Positions 11,533 through 24,700 of a stretch of DNA of 64,000 bases are shown in pieces. The first letter of the stretch is position 1. Each line of letters opens with the position of its first letter. The notes beneath the pieces are model-generated. The model was not told the DNA's origin and did no database searches. It saw only the letters and a list, made by a program, of their open reading frames with translations. The position numbers and the translations under genes are program-made. Source of the DNA: Margaritifera margaritifera (taxonomy: Eukaryota > Mollusca > Bivalvia > Unionida > Margaritiferidae); the NCBI GenBank assembly GCA_029931535.1, contig JAQPZY010001665.1, positions 2,067,501 to 2,131,500 of the forward strand. The letters run 5' to 3'.

Positions 11533-14500
11533 TGATGATTGTACAATAAGCCCTAACAACTTTATTTACATTGCTCTTGATTGCTTAATTGTTGGCTTCT
11601 GTTTGGTTGTCTTTGAGGTGGAGGAAATTGGGAAAGTATCATCCTTCGATGCATGCATACTCACCTATCCAATCCTGAAATCGGTTATTGAACTCAAAAC
11701 TACAGTGTAGTCCATGTCTCTGAAATCACTCTGGCAACTCCATTCAAGATAGGTCTCATGACATACAAGGTAGCAGTACTGCTGTATGTAGTTCTTGCAG
11801 GAATGTGGAAAATCCAAGTTATTGCACTGATTTAATCATTTAATAGAAAAAAGTTAAAGGACATCAGTATCTTTGTCCCAGCAGGGCTTCATAAATTAGT
11901 TCATCTCCAAATATTGCAAGACAACTTGCACTCATTGACCTTACAAGATTGCATGTCCTCTACAGAGCAGTCTCAGACAGTGGTAAATTGAATTGAAACA
12001 CATTTGGGCCTTTCTGTCAATGATCAGAAAAAAAGTCTGAAATATAGCTCAAGTCACACGACCCACTTTACATACCTGTGACAGAACCAGGATTTCAAAC
12101 CAGTAGATTTACAAATTTTGATCAGTAGATTGGCTTCTAAAAAGGTAGATTTTTTATCTGCATAAATTTTACATGTTTTAAGGGGATTGAAAACAAAACA
12201 AGTTAATTTTGTCACATAATATGTATTTTCTTCATATTATAATAAAACACAAATTTTGAACATGATTCAGATTCAGAATCTGATGGAAAATATTACAATA
12301 ATAGTTAGTTAATATGAGCCAGTATATTGTTAGTTAAATGAAAAAGGAAGAGTTGTACATCTCACAGTTCACTGCAAAGATTTTTTTATAAAATCCACAG
12401 GCATTTTTAGTTTCCTTCACAAGATCACTGTCTGGTGACCACTGGTGACATTCACTGTGATTGTTAACCCTTTCACACTTAGCAGGCTCTCAATAGTTTT
12501 CTGGTCCAGACTTCACCTTGAATCACTCTGGATTTTCCGAAGAATGGAGATGTCTCTGTCTCTGAAAGTAAAATATCATAATCATTGTAATTTTTCACAC
12601 CCTCATAGTGCTCAACATATTCCTCAGAAACTTAGTTCTTTGAAATGATGTAAGTTGACAAATGTTGTGAAATATTAAAAATAATATACATTTTTGCAAA
12701 TAATTATACTGAATTATTGTTTCTGAAAAATATTTCATCTGTGTAAAATCTGAATGGCTGTGACATATTAAATTATTTTCTTTAAATATAAAAATATTTT
12801 AAAAAATGAAAATTTTAAAAAATTACATAAAAATCTGGTTGAGGGATCTGAAGATCATTTCACTTGTGCCTGTGTTGCATGTTGGAATATACCTAAGAAT
12901 CTGGTTGAAATACGCTGAACTGTTTGATCATACACACGGACTAGAACATTCAACATTTTATCATCCTCTTGATCATTTGATTCATCAATCATGATACTGA
13001 ACTTCAGACTCCTACACATATACAAGCTGCCCTTAAATATTTATCTTAAACCATCATGAACAATACAAGAACAATTAAAAGACATCAAATCAAAATACTT
13101 ACTCCAGTGTTTCTGCCAAGATCATTTTTGGTCGGTCTTTCCATTTTATCTTCCTTCCATGACAGATCGGCCAAGTTTTAATCAAAGACTCATGGTCATC
13201 ATGGATTACCTTTGATCCTTTTATTACTTATAACACCTCAAACAACATCCCGCATTTGGCCTTAAACTCTCCAAATTACAACAATAAGGTAATCAATTAG
13301 CCGCTTCTTGTGTACACATGCTAACAATTGTAATCCGACCATGCATCGTTGCACCGGTCATATGATAGGTGGAACATTTCCAGTTCCCAGTAGACTGTTT
13401 CTGGCTGGTTTATCTAATGTGTTGATCGAACGTGTAAAAAAAAGGGTTTTTTTTATTATTATTATTTTTCCTTGAAATTTTCAAAACCGGTAGATTTCGA
13501 GTACTAAACGGTATGTGCGGTAGACAGTCTTTAAAAACAGTATTTTTGGCCTACCGTCGGTACCATGTCCAGTTGCAGCATTCCAGGAAATGGTTTAAAT
13601 TTTAGATTCAGTCATTCAGGATCTGTGGGCTACAGCAAGTGTATAACTCAAGAATAAAGACATATTGGGAATTGATAGTGGTATTGGACTAGGCCAGGGT
13701 TTGTTTCCTCGTATATATTGTTGCTTTCTGTCATGGTATGTTGCACCTTCACTATCGTGTTTCTAAACTGTATCTGGCTCGTATCTGTTATCATTACATG
13801 CAAACTGGATGGCCGATTATCCACCCATGTGCATCTTCATTCAGGGCACAGGCCAGACACTGATTTTTAAATGTACCTGTATGATGTAAATGTAACTGGA
13901 TAAAACCAGGTCGCAGGCCATAGATTGCATATATCTGGCCTAATCAATTATGCCCTAGAGTCAGTAGTGACTGTTTGTCTTGTGTTCATTTCCTGAAAAC
14001 AAAACCATGATTGCCAATTACAATACAGCTGTATCAATATTAAAGATGATTTCAGCACAACTGAATTTTTTTACTTTTGGGTATTATACTAATTGACTTC
14101 TAGATGCAGCATTTACCCTAGGATTCTTCTGCTGTTTGCAGTGGGGTAAGACAAAAAATGCGGATGAATATTCAGGAATCTGTGTGGAAAACAGAGAATT
14201 TAAAGAGAAAGTAAGGTACTTTACTTTAAAATTCATAGTTTAAAAATCTGACCCATTTTGCACTGGTGTGACAATTCAAATATTTTCTCAGTGATTACAA
14301 TAAATGTGTTGTTTGCTTTAAAGCTGTGTTAAAATATTATAAAATAAGGAGGGAGGGTGGAGCCAAACCTAATGACCCATTGTAAAGAGGGAGTGTGGAG
14401 CCAAACCTGGCAACCCATTGTAAGGAGGGAGGGTGAGGCCAAGCCCGATGACCATTGTAAGGAGGGAGGGTAGGGCCAAACCTGATGACCTATTGTAAGG

Positions 14501-14866
14501 AGAAAGGGTAGGGCCAGACCTGGTGACCCATTGTAAGGAGGGAGGGTGGAGCCAAACCTGATGACCCATTGTAGGGAGGGAGGGTAGGGCCAGACCTGAT
14601 GACCCATTGTTCATAACTGAAGACAGACAGATGTCCACATGAGAATACCTTCTCAATCATTTGAAAAAGTTAATGACTAGGATAGGATTTAATCCAGATG
14701 ACTACTCTGGAATAAAGTAGCCACATCATTCTCCAAAGCTAATATACAAGATCACCTAATTATGACTGTTATTTGTGCTACATTAGAACAATTAGCACAA
14801 GTTCGAGTATATACTTGGCTAAATTAGAACAGAATCTATGTATCAAATATCTTTAATAATAATAAT

Positions 14867-14909
<43 letters not shown>

Positions 14910-15736
14910 TCTTTTATTTATATTAGTTATTTAGCAGTATCTTTGGCTGGAGACTTGATCAAAATAATAGTATAATTGTTTGGGAATATTACAAACCTGA
15001 TTCATTGGGTTTCTCCGCTACAATTATAGTTTGAGGGCATATCTACTATGCCCGGGTCACAGTAACCCAGGCCTTGCAAATATACCTAATTAATCATGGT
15101 TGTCTGGGTCACTACCAAATGGCCCCAGGACAGGCATACCCAGGTCAAGGGTGGACACTAGGGCACACACTAGGTAAATGTAATGTGTCCACACTGATAC
15201 AAACAGCCCCAAGGAAAGATAATGTATTTTAATGTAATGGTATTAGAGCATCAAGCAGTAGCCATTGATGTGTATTTATTGAATAAAGGGGTCATGGAAC
15301 ATACTAGTGTATTTATTTATGTACATTGTTTATACAACAAATCAAATGGCCAACACAATGGGGATGATGGATCTAATGTAGTGAATGTGTCTTTGAGATT
15401 GGGGATGACAGAGAACATGGAAGAAATCACTGCAAACCATGAATGTGTTGGAGTCAGGATTTGAAACTAGGGCTACAGAGGTGTAAAGTGAGTGCATCAA
15501 CAATAAATATTAAAGCGGCAATGACATATGCCTTGTGTACTCTGTGTAAATTTATAATATATATATATACAAACCATGATTGACATATGCCTTGTGTATT
15601 CTGTGTAGATTTATAATATATATATACAAACCCTGATTGACATATGCCTTGTGTATTCTGTGTAAATTGACAATATATATATATATATATATACAAGCCC
15701 TGATTGGCATATGCCTTGTGTATTGTGTGTAAATTT

Positions 15737-15808
<72 letters not shown>

Positions 15809-18800
15809 GGCCCTAATTGACATATGCCTTGTGTATTCTGTGTAAATTTATAATATACTGTATATACAAGCCCTGATTGACATATGCCTTGTGTATTCTG
15901 TGTAAATTTACAATACATATGCCCCAATTGACATATGCCTTGTGTTTTCTGTGTAAATTTACAATAAATATGCCCAAATTGGCATATGCCTTGTGTATTA
16001 TGTGTAAATTTACAATAAATATGCAAGCCCCAATTGACATATGCATTGTGTGTATTCTGTGTAAATTTACAATATACTGTATATATAAGCCCTGACTGAC
16101 ATATGCCTTGTGTATTCTGTGTAAATTTACAATACATATGCCCCAATTGATATATGCCTTGTGTATTCTGTGTAAATTTACAATTTACATTTATTCCTGT
16201 TGAAGGAAACTATTGGTGGTTGACTTTTGTTTAGGAAAATCCTCCAGCTTTTTAAACAGGATCTCCAGCATTCCTCCAGCATTTTTAAACAGGATCTCCA
16301 GCATTCCTCAGCATTTTTAAAAAGGATCTCCAGCAATTTTAAACAGGATCTCCAGCATTCCTCAGGATTTTAAACAGGATCTCCAGCATTCTTGAGCATT
16401 TTAAACAGGATCTCCAGCATTCCTCAGCATTTTATACAGGATCTCCAGCATTCTCCAGCATTTTAAACAGGATCTCCAGCATTTTTCTTTTGAACTTATA
16501 ATATTTATGTAGAATGAGATGGAAAGATTATGAGAATCGACCACACCCACAAATGAAAAGGTCTTCCCAGTATTGTGGCCAAATATTTATATGAAAACAT
16601 TTCCTAGACTAAAATTTTAAAATCAGTTTGCATTAGAGGTTATCCGAGTCTTAGTTATCATCAGGAATAAACATATGAATATAATAAATAAATTTGCCAA
16701 TTTTATAAAATATGATTTTTCTCTATACATCCAGAGAGCTTCTAGCTTGATTGGAAATGAATTGTTAATTTAATAACAGACAAACTGTGTCATTTAACAT
16801 TTTTGTTTTATCTGCATGACATAATATAAGCAATGTGCCAGTATATGTACTTATGAATGCTGCATAAAATGTTACTAAAAGTATTGAATTGGCAAGAAGT
16901 AACATGTTACAGATTTGAAGTATTGCAATAGGCATGAATTAACATGTTACAGATTTGAAGTGTTGCAATAGGCATAAAGTAACATGTTACATATTTGAAG
17001 TGTTGCAAATGGCATTAAGTTAACATGTTACAGATTTGAAGTGTTGTAATAGGCATGAAGTAACATGTTACAGATTTGAAGTGTTGCAAATGGCATTAAG
17101 TAACATGTTACAGATTTGAAGTGTTGCAATGGCATTAAGTAACATGTTACAGATTTGAAGTATTGCCATAGGCTTGAAGTAACATGTTACAGATTTGAAG
17201 TATTGCAGTAGGCATGAAGTAACATATTACAGATTTGAAGTGTTGCAGTAGGCATGAAGTAACATGTTACAGATTTGAAGTATTGCAGTAGGCATGAAGT
17301 AACATATTACAGATTTGAAGTGTTGCAGTAGGCATGAAGTAACATGTTACAAATTTGAAGTGTTGCAATAGGCATGAAGTAACATGTTACAGATTTGAAG
17401 TATTGCAATGGCATTAAGTAACATGTTACAGATTTGAAGTGTTACAGTGGACATGAAGTAACATGTTACAGATATGAAGAGTTGCAAATGGCATTAAGTT
17501 AACATGTTACAGATTTGAAGTGTTGCAATAGGCATGAAGTAACATGTTACAGATTTGAAGTGTTGCAAATGGCATTAAGTTAACATGTTACAGATTTGAA
17601 GTGTTGCAGTTGGCATGAAGTAACATGTTACGGATTTGAAGTGTTGCAATTTCATTAAGTAACATGTTACAGATTTGAAGTATTGCCATAGGCTTGAAGT
17701 AACATGTTACAGATTTGAAGTATTGCAGTAGGCATGAAGTAACATATTACAGATTCGAAGTGTTGCAGTAGGCATGAAGTAACATGTTACAGATTTGAAG
17801 TATTGCAGTAGGCATGAAGTAACATATTACAGATTTGAAGTGTTGCAGTAGGCATAAAGTAACATGTTACAGATTTGAAGTGTTGAAATAGGCATGAAGT
17901 AACATGTTACAGATTTGAAGTATTGCAATGGCATTAAGTAACATGTTACGGATTTGAAGTGTTACAGTGGGCATGAAGTAACATGTTACAGATATGAAGA
18001 GTTGCAAATGGCATTAAGTAACATGTTATGGATTTGCAGTGTTGCAGTTGGCATGAAGTAACATGTTACAGATTTGAAGTATTGCAATAGGCATGTAGTA
18101 ACATGTTCAAGATTTAATTAGAATTGTGGCAATTAGATACAGACAAATTGCAAGTGGACAAAGCATGTTTCTATAGTTATTGTATTTAATTTCTGTATGT
18201 ATGCTCACTTTTATGGTGCAGTGGTATTCATTGAATGTTTATTTTCTCATGTACATGTTGGTAATATTCAGATTTGATAGTGTTGAAAAAAGCTAATGGC
18301 ACAAAGTGGGATACATGTTAAAAAAAGCTGGAACTGGCCACATCATGTTAGAAGTACCGGGTAGCAACAATTGATTGCTTTGCACTTGAAATAACTCATT
18401 CTGCTTTTTTGTTATGCAGCTATATATAAAGCTTTGATCTATTTAGTCTGAGTCTAGTCCACACAAAGTACACATACCATGATCAAACATTGTTTGAGTC
18501 TAGTTCACACAAAGTACAAATACCTAGATCAAACATTGTCTGAGTCTAGTCCACACAAAGTACGCATACCATGATCAAACATTGTCTTAGTCTAGTCCAC
18601 ACAAAGTACACATACGTAAATCAAACATTGTCTGAGTCTAGTCCACACAAAGTACACATACCATGATCAAACATTGTCTTAGTCTAGTCCACACAAAGTA
18701 CACATACCATGATCAAACATTGTCTTAGTCTAGTCCACACAAAGTACACATACCATGATCAAACATTGTCTTAGTCTAGTCCACACAAAGTACACATACC

Positions 18801-21645
18801 ATGATCAAACATTGTCTTAGTCTAGTCCACACAAAGTACACATACCATGATCAAACATTTTCTTAGTCTAGTCCACACAAAGTACACATAACATGGTCTA
18901 ACATTGTCTTAGTCTAGTCCACACAAAGTACACATACCATGGTCAAACATTGTCTTAGTCTAGTCAGCAGAAAGGACACATACGTAAATCAAACATTGTC
19001 TGAGTCTAGTCCACACAAAGTACACATACCATGGTCAAACATGGTCTTAGTCTTGTCCACACAAAGTACACATACCATGATCAAACATTGTCTTAGTCTA
19101 GTCCACACAAAGTACACATACCATGGTCTAACATTGTCTTAGTCTTGTCCACATAAAGTACACATACCATGGTCAAACATTGTCTTAGTCTAGTCAGCAG
19201 AAAGGACACATACGTAAATCAAACATTGTCTTAGTCTAGTCCACACAAAGTACACATACCATGGTCAAACATGGTCTTAGTCTTGTCCACACAAAGTACA
19301 CATACCATGGTCAAACATGGTCTTAGTCTTGTCCACACAAAGTACACATACCATGATCAAACATTGTCTTAGTCTAGTCCACACAAAGTACACATACCAT
19401 GGTCTAACATTGTCTTAGTCTTGTCCACATAAAGTACACATACCATGGTCAAACATTGTCTTAGTCTAGTCAGCAGAAAGGACACATACGTAAATCAAAC
19501 ATTGTCTGAGTCTAGTCCACACAAAGTACACATACCATGGTCAAACATGGTCTTAGTCTTGTCCACACAAAGTACACATACCATGATCAAACATTGTCTT
19601 AGTCTAGTCCACACAAAGTACACATACCATGGTCTAACATTGTCTTAGTCTAGTCCACACAAAGTACACATACCATGGTCAAACATTGTCTTAGTCTAGT
19701 CAGCAGAAAGGACACATACGTAAATCAAACATTGTCTGAGTCTAGTCCACACAAAGTACACATAACATGGTCTTAGTCTTGTCCACACAAAGTACACATA
19801 CCATGATCAAACATTGTCTTAGTCTAGTCCACACAAAGTACACATACCATGATCAAAACATTGTCTTAGTCTAGTCCACACAAAGTACACATACCATGAT
19901 CAAACATTGTCTTAGTCTAGTCCACACAAAGTACACATACCATGGTCTAACACTGTCTTAGTCTAGTCCACACAAAGTACACATACCATGGTCAAACATT
20001 GTCTTAGTCTAGTCAGCAGAAAGGACACATACGTAAATCAAACATTGTCTGAGTCTAGTCCACACAAAGTACACATACCATGGTCAAACATGGTCTTAGT
20101 CTTGTCCACACAAAGTACACATACCATGGTCAAACATGGTCTTAGTTTTGTCCACACAAAGTACACATACGTAAATCAAACATTGTCTGAGTCTAGTCCA
20201 CACAAAGTACACATACCATGGTCAAACATGGTCTTAGTCTTGTCCACACAAAGTACACATACCATGGTCAAACATGGTCTTAGTCTTGTCCACACAAAGT
20301 ACACATACCACAGTCAAACATTGTCTGAGTCTAGTCCACACAAAGTACACATACCATGATCAAACATTGTCTTAGTCTAGTTCACATACCATGATCAAAC
20401 ATTGTCATTTGTTTACAATGATTATGTATTTCTAGTAATGTGATATGTGAATTCGTATGTATAAGAATTGTTGCCTGCCACTGTAAAGCTGATCACATAA
20501 TTATAAAGCGCTCTTAAACTGTAAAATGCAAGCATTCAAACATGATTTCTTTCAACAGCCAATGACATTGCTTCTGTATTGCTAATCTTATTATTTATAC
20601 CGTTCTTAAACAAGAAGAAATGCAAAAGGTTTAAATAACAACTTTTCTCAACATGTAAACTGACTTTGAGTCTTGAAGGCATTCAATTTATTGTCCTGGT
20701 GTATTATTTATTTTTTAGGAAATGCAGGTACAGTGTATCTTACTTTAGTTCTATCATTGGATCTTATTTCATTTTACTTGATTTTATTGCTTTGCAAATA
20801 AGAGTCAGTTTTACATACATTGACATCCTTATAAATTTGGGTGGTTTTTATGTACAACACCATATTAAGCATACCTTGGTATAAGGCAGTTAACCTCATT
20901 ATAAGGTGGCTAACATTGGTTTATTAGGTGGCTAACCTGTAAAAGGTGGATAATCTTGGTATAAGGTGGCAAACCTCTGTATAAGGTGGCTAGCTCACTT
21001 AAAGCAAGCAGCAAAATAATTTTTGCCAACTGAGCGGGAACCATTTTAGCTCAGTGGTTAGCCTGCCAGACTTGCAACAAAAAGGGTGTGGGATAAAATC
21101 CAACCATCGGATCAGCCCAGTTTTACAACCATGGTGTGTTCTTTGGCAAGACAGTTTACTCCCGAATGTGTTGGCACTAAATAACCTATTTGTGTTGCTG
21201 TGCCATAAAATAAAAACCAAACCAAAACAAATAAGCAACTTTAAAAGCCTACCAAAATAAAAGCTGATTTTGCTTCAATCTGTAAAAGCAACACAAATTC
21301 CCAAAACAGGCTTCAAAATGCATCAATGTGCTCATATACAGTGTACTCAGTTTTGTTCTTGTGCATCTATATTACAGTAAATTTAAACCTGTTTTAAAAG
21401 AGCACTGCTATGAGAGACAACCTGTCTGGAGAGACCAGATTCTCTTAGAGACCATGATTTTTGGTAGAAGGGTTGGTCTTTCATGACAGATTCTACAGTA
21501 TACAAAAGCTCTTAGGCTAGTTGAAAACTTGTTTTGCACTGTTCGTTGTCAGTTTATTGCATTTATCTTAATCAATCCCTGACACACGCGATCCCTTGCT
21601 TGATCCGGTGCATTTGAAAGGACTGTTATTCTCCATATGGTTGTA

Positions 21646-21702
<57 letters not shown>

Positions 21703-24700
21703 GATTATAATATAGAGACTAACAGTCATACATATAACTACATATTTTTATATAAATATTATATGCATACATATATATACATATACATACACATATATAT
21801 ATATATATACATATTCACATACATACATACATATACAGATATACATATATATATACACACATATATACATACACACATACATTGGTCCCCCTCTTATAAG
21901 GCCACCCCTTCTGCAGCAAGAAAGTGGCCTTATAAGACGGGTGGCCTTTCTAGAGGAGGATCACACAGTTGTGAGTAATAACTACATATAAAGTATAAAA
22001 GATGCAACTAATTTTTATATATTTAATATTTTTATTTAAAAATCACAGGAATATTATCTGGTTAAGGACTAAATATGATAAAACTAATCAATGTTATTTT
22101 TTAAAAATATGAATAATCATGAATCGTGGTGCAAAACCACATTGTCGGTAAATTCGGGGCACAAATATTTGGTTGCAAATATCCCTGTACGTCCGTTGAT
22201 TCCGTCTTTCCACTCAAGTTGAATGTATATTGACGATGTTTATTTGAATCTTTCTGACATAAAATTTCTCAGTAGTTATCAAAAGACTCTCCCTCTTTTC
22301 GTTTTAATTTAATTGCTTTCATTTTTGTTCTAAACTGAGAATGTCTGACGATATTTTGCGACAACTTATTCCTTCGCGGGCAATCACGCGTGAGGCAGTG
22401 TTTACAACGGAAGTGAGTCTGTCACGTGATCGACTTTTTTTTTTCTTCTTCTCCAGTCTGGTACCCGGTTATGTACATTTCATAATCTATTAGAGAGAAC
22501 CCAGAAAGGCTAACATACCATTTTACTATCTGGCGACCGGATGTCACGCTGACTTGAGCTGAACAATGCTGTGCTTCTCAGCGGTTAGCTTTTGTCATCT
22601 TGATAATTATCGGTGGTAATAATAGCCAGTAATTATCAAAGTGACAAAAGCTAACATCTAAGGAACAAATGGCAGTAAGGATAATCGGATTACTTACCTT
22701 TTTGTAAGCATTAAAGTTACTTTATTGGCATATTGGAACAAAATGTCAATGTGTTGAATTGAGAAATTAAAAAATATTATCGAGATTTTACTCTGTAAAC
22801 AACCATTATGTGGCCGCTTGCGAGGAGTAAATTTGACCGTTTTTGCACTAAAATGCTGGCCGCTGGTCGCGTTAGAGGGGTGGCCGTCCTTGAGGGGTAC
22901 TTTTGAACACAAACTCGTCGGTGCCAAGGGATTGTGGCCGTATAAAGCGGGTGGCCGCTGGTCAGGGGGGCCGTTCAAGAGGGGGACCACTGTACATACA
23001 TACATACATACATATATACATACATACATACATACATACATACATACACATGTATACAATATATGAGGATCCATACAATTTTTTATATGAAATTCTCCTC
23101 TAATGTTTCAATACATTTTAATACAAATAATCACTCTTTACATGATTTTTCTTTCATACCAATCGATATTGTGCACGGCGAAATGAACAGACTTATTAAA
23201 GAAAGTTATTGGATTAATCAGTTAGAAACACATTTTTTGAAGAAGTAATTTAAGAATATGTTCATGCCAAAGTGGCAAGTCATTTACAGTCCAGATAATT
23301 TGCAAAAGGTATTTTAGCAAATATTTATGATGAATAATGTTGATTTATTAAAAACAATTAAATAGAAAATGTTTTAATTTTGATAATTTTTCATTAGATA
23401 CACCAAAATTTAAACTCTTTTCTCATTCAGTATCAACCTTACTAGTTAGGTTACAAAACTAGGGAGTTTCCTCACAATTTCTTCTTTCTCTGTTACTCAT
23501 GATTGGAATGGCCCAGAGAATTTTGTAAAAGGTTTTTGCATGTGTAATGCGAAACTACGATATCGAAAGGATTTGTAAAGCAAAGATATAGGTCTGTGAC
23601 ATGTGCTACTTTATTTGGTAAATTTATGATGAATAATGTGATTTTACTCATTTAAAAATTATTACCATTTTTTTCAAAAGAACATTGTTTAATTTTTATT
23701 TTAGCTCAGTTGTCCCTTCATCTATAGTGCATTGTCTGGTGGATGGTGTCCATCATCTTTAGTGCATTGTCTGGTGCATGGTGCCCCTTCATCTATAGTG
23801 CATTGTCTGGTGCATGGTGTCCATCATCTATAGTGCATTGTCTGGTGCAGGGTGTCCATCATCTATAGTGCATTGTCTGGTGCATGGTGCCCCTTCATCT
23901 ATAGTGCATTGTCTGGTGCATGGTGTCCATCATCTATAGTGCATTGTCTGGTGCATGGTGTCCATCATCTATAGTGCATTGCATGGTGTCCATCATCTAT
24001 AGTGCATTGTCTGGTGCATGGTGTCCATCATCTATAGTGCATTGTCTGGTGCATGGTGTCCATCATCTATAGTGCATTGTCAGGTGCATTGTGTCCATCA
24101 TCTATAGTGCATTGCATGGTGTCCATCATCTATAGTGCATTGTCTGGTGCAGGGTGTCCATCATCTATAGTGCATTGTCTGGTGCATGGTGCCCCTTCAT
24201 CTATAGTGGATTGTCTGGTGCATGGTGTCCATCATCTATAGTGCATTGCATGGTGTCCATCATCTATAGTGCATTGTGGTGCAGGGTATCCATCATCTAT
24301 AGTGCATTGTCTGGTGCATGGTGCCCCTTCATCTATAGTGGATTGTCTGGTGCATGGTGTCCATCATCTATAGTGCATTGCATGGTGTCCATCATCTATA
24401 GTGCATTGCATGGTGTCCATCATCTATAGTGCATTGTCTGGTGCAGGGTGTCCATCATCTATAGTGCATTGCATGGTGTCCATCATCTATAGTGCATTGT
24501 GGTGCAGGGTATCCATCATCTATAGTGCATTGTCTGGTGCATGGTGCCCCTTCATCTATAGTGGATTGTCTGGTGCATGGTGTCCATCATCTATAGTGCA
24601 TTGCATGGTGTCCATCATCTATAGTGCATTGTCTGGTGCATGGTGTCCATCAACAATGACTAAGCACCTGGTCAGTTTCAACCAAACTTGGCACAGAACA

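Noticed and set aside
12060..12130. Minus-strand tRNA B box (GGTTTGAAATCCTGG)
   Set aside because: No A box upstream on that strand; likely part of hAT-flanking DNA.
15454..16146. 230-codon minus-strand frame
   Set aside because: Built entirely from the ~60-bp tandem repeat and (TA)n; no start context, no family match.
16888..20408. CRISPR-like regular repeats
   Set aside because: Units are contiguous with no unique spacers, in eukaryotic DNA; ordinary minisatellites.
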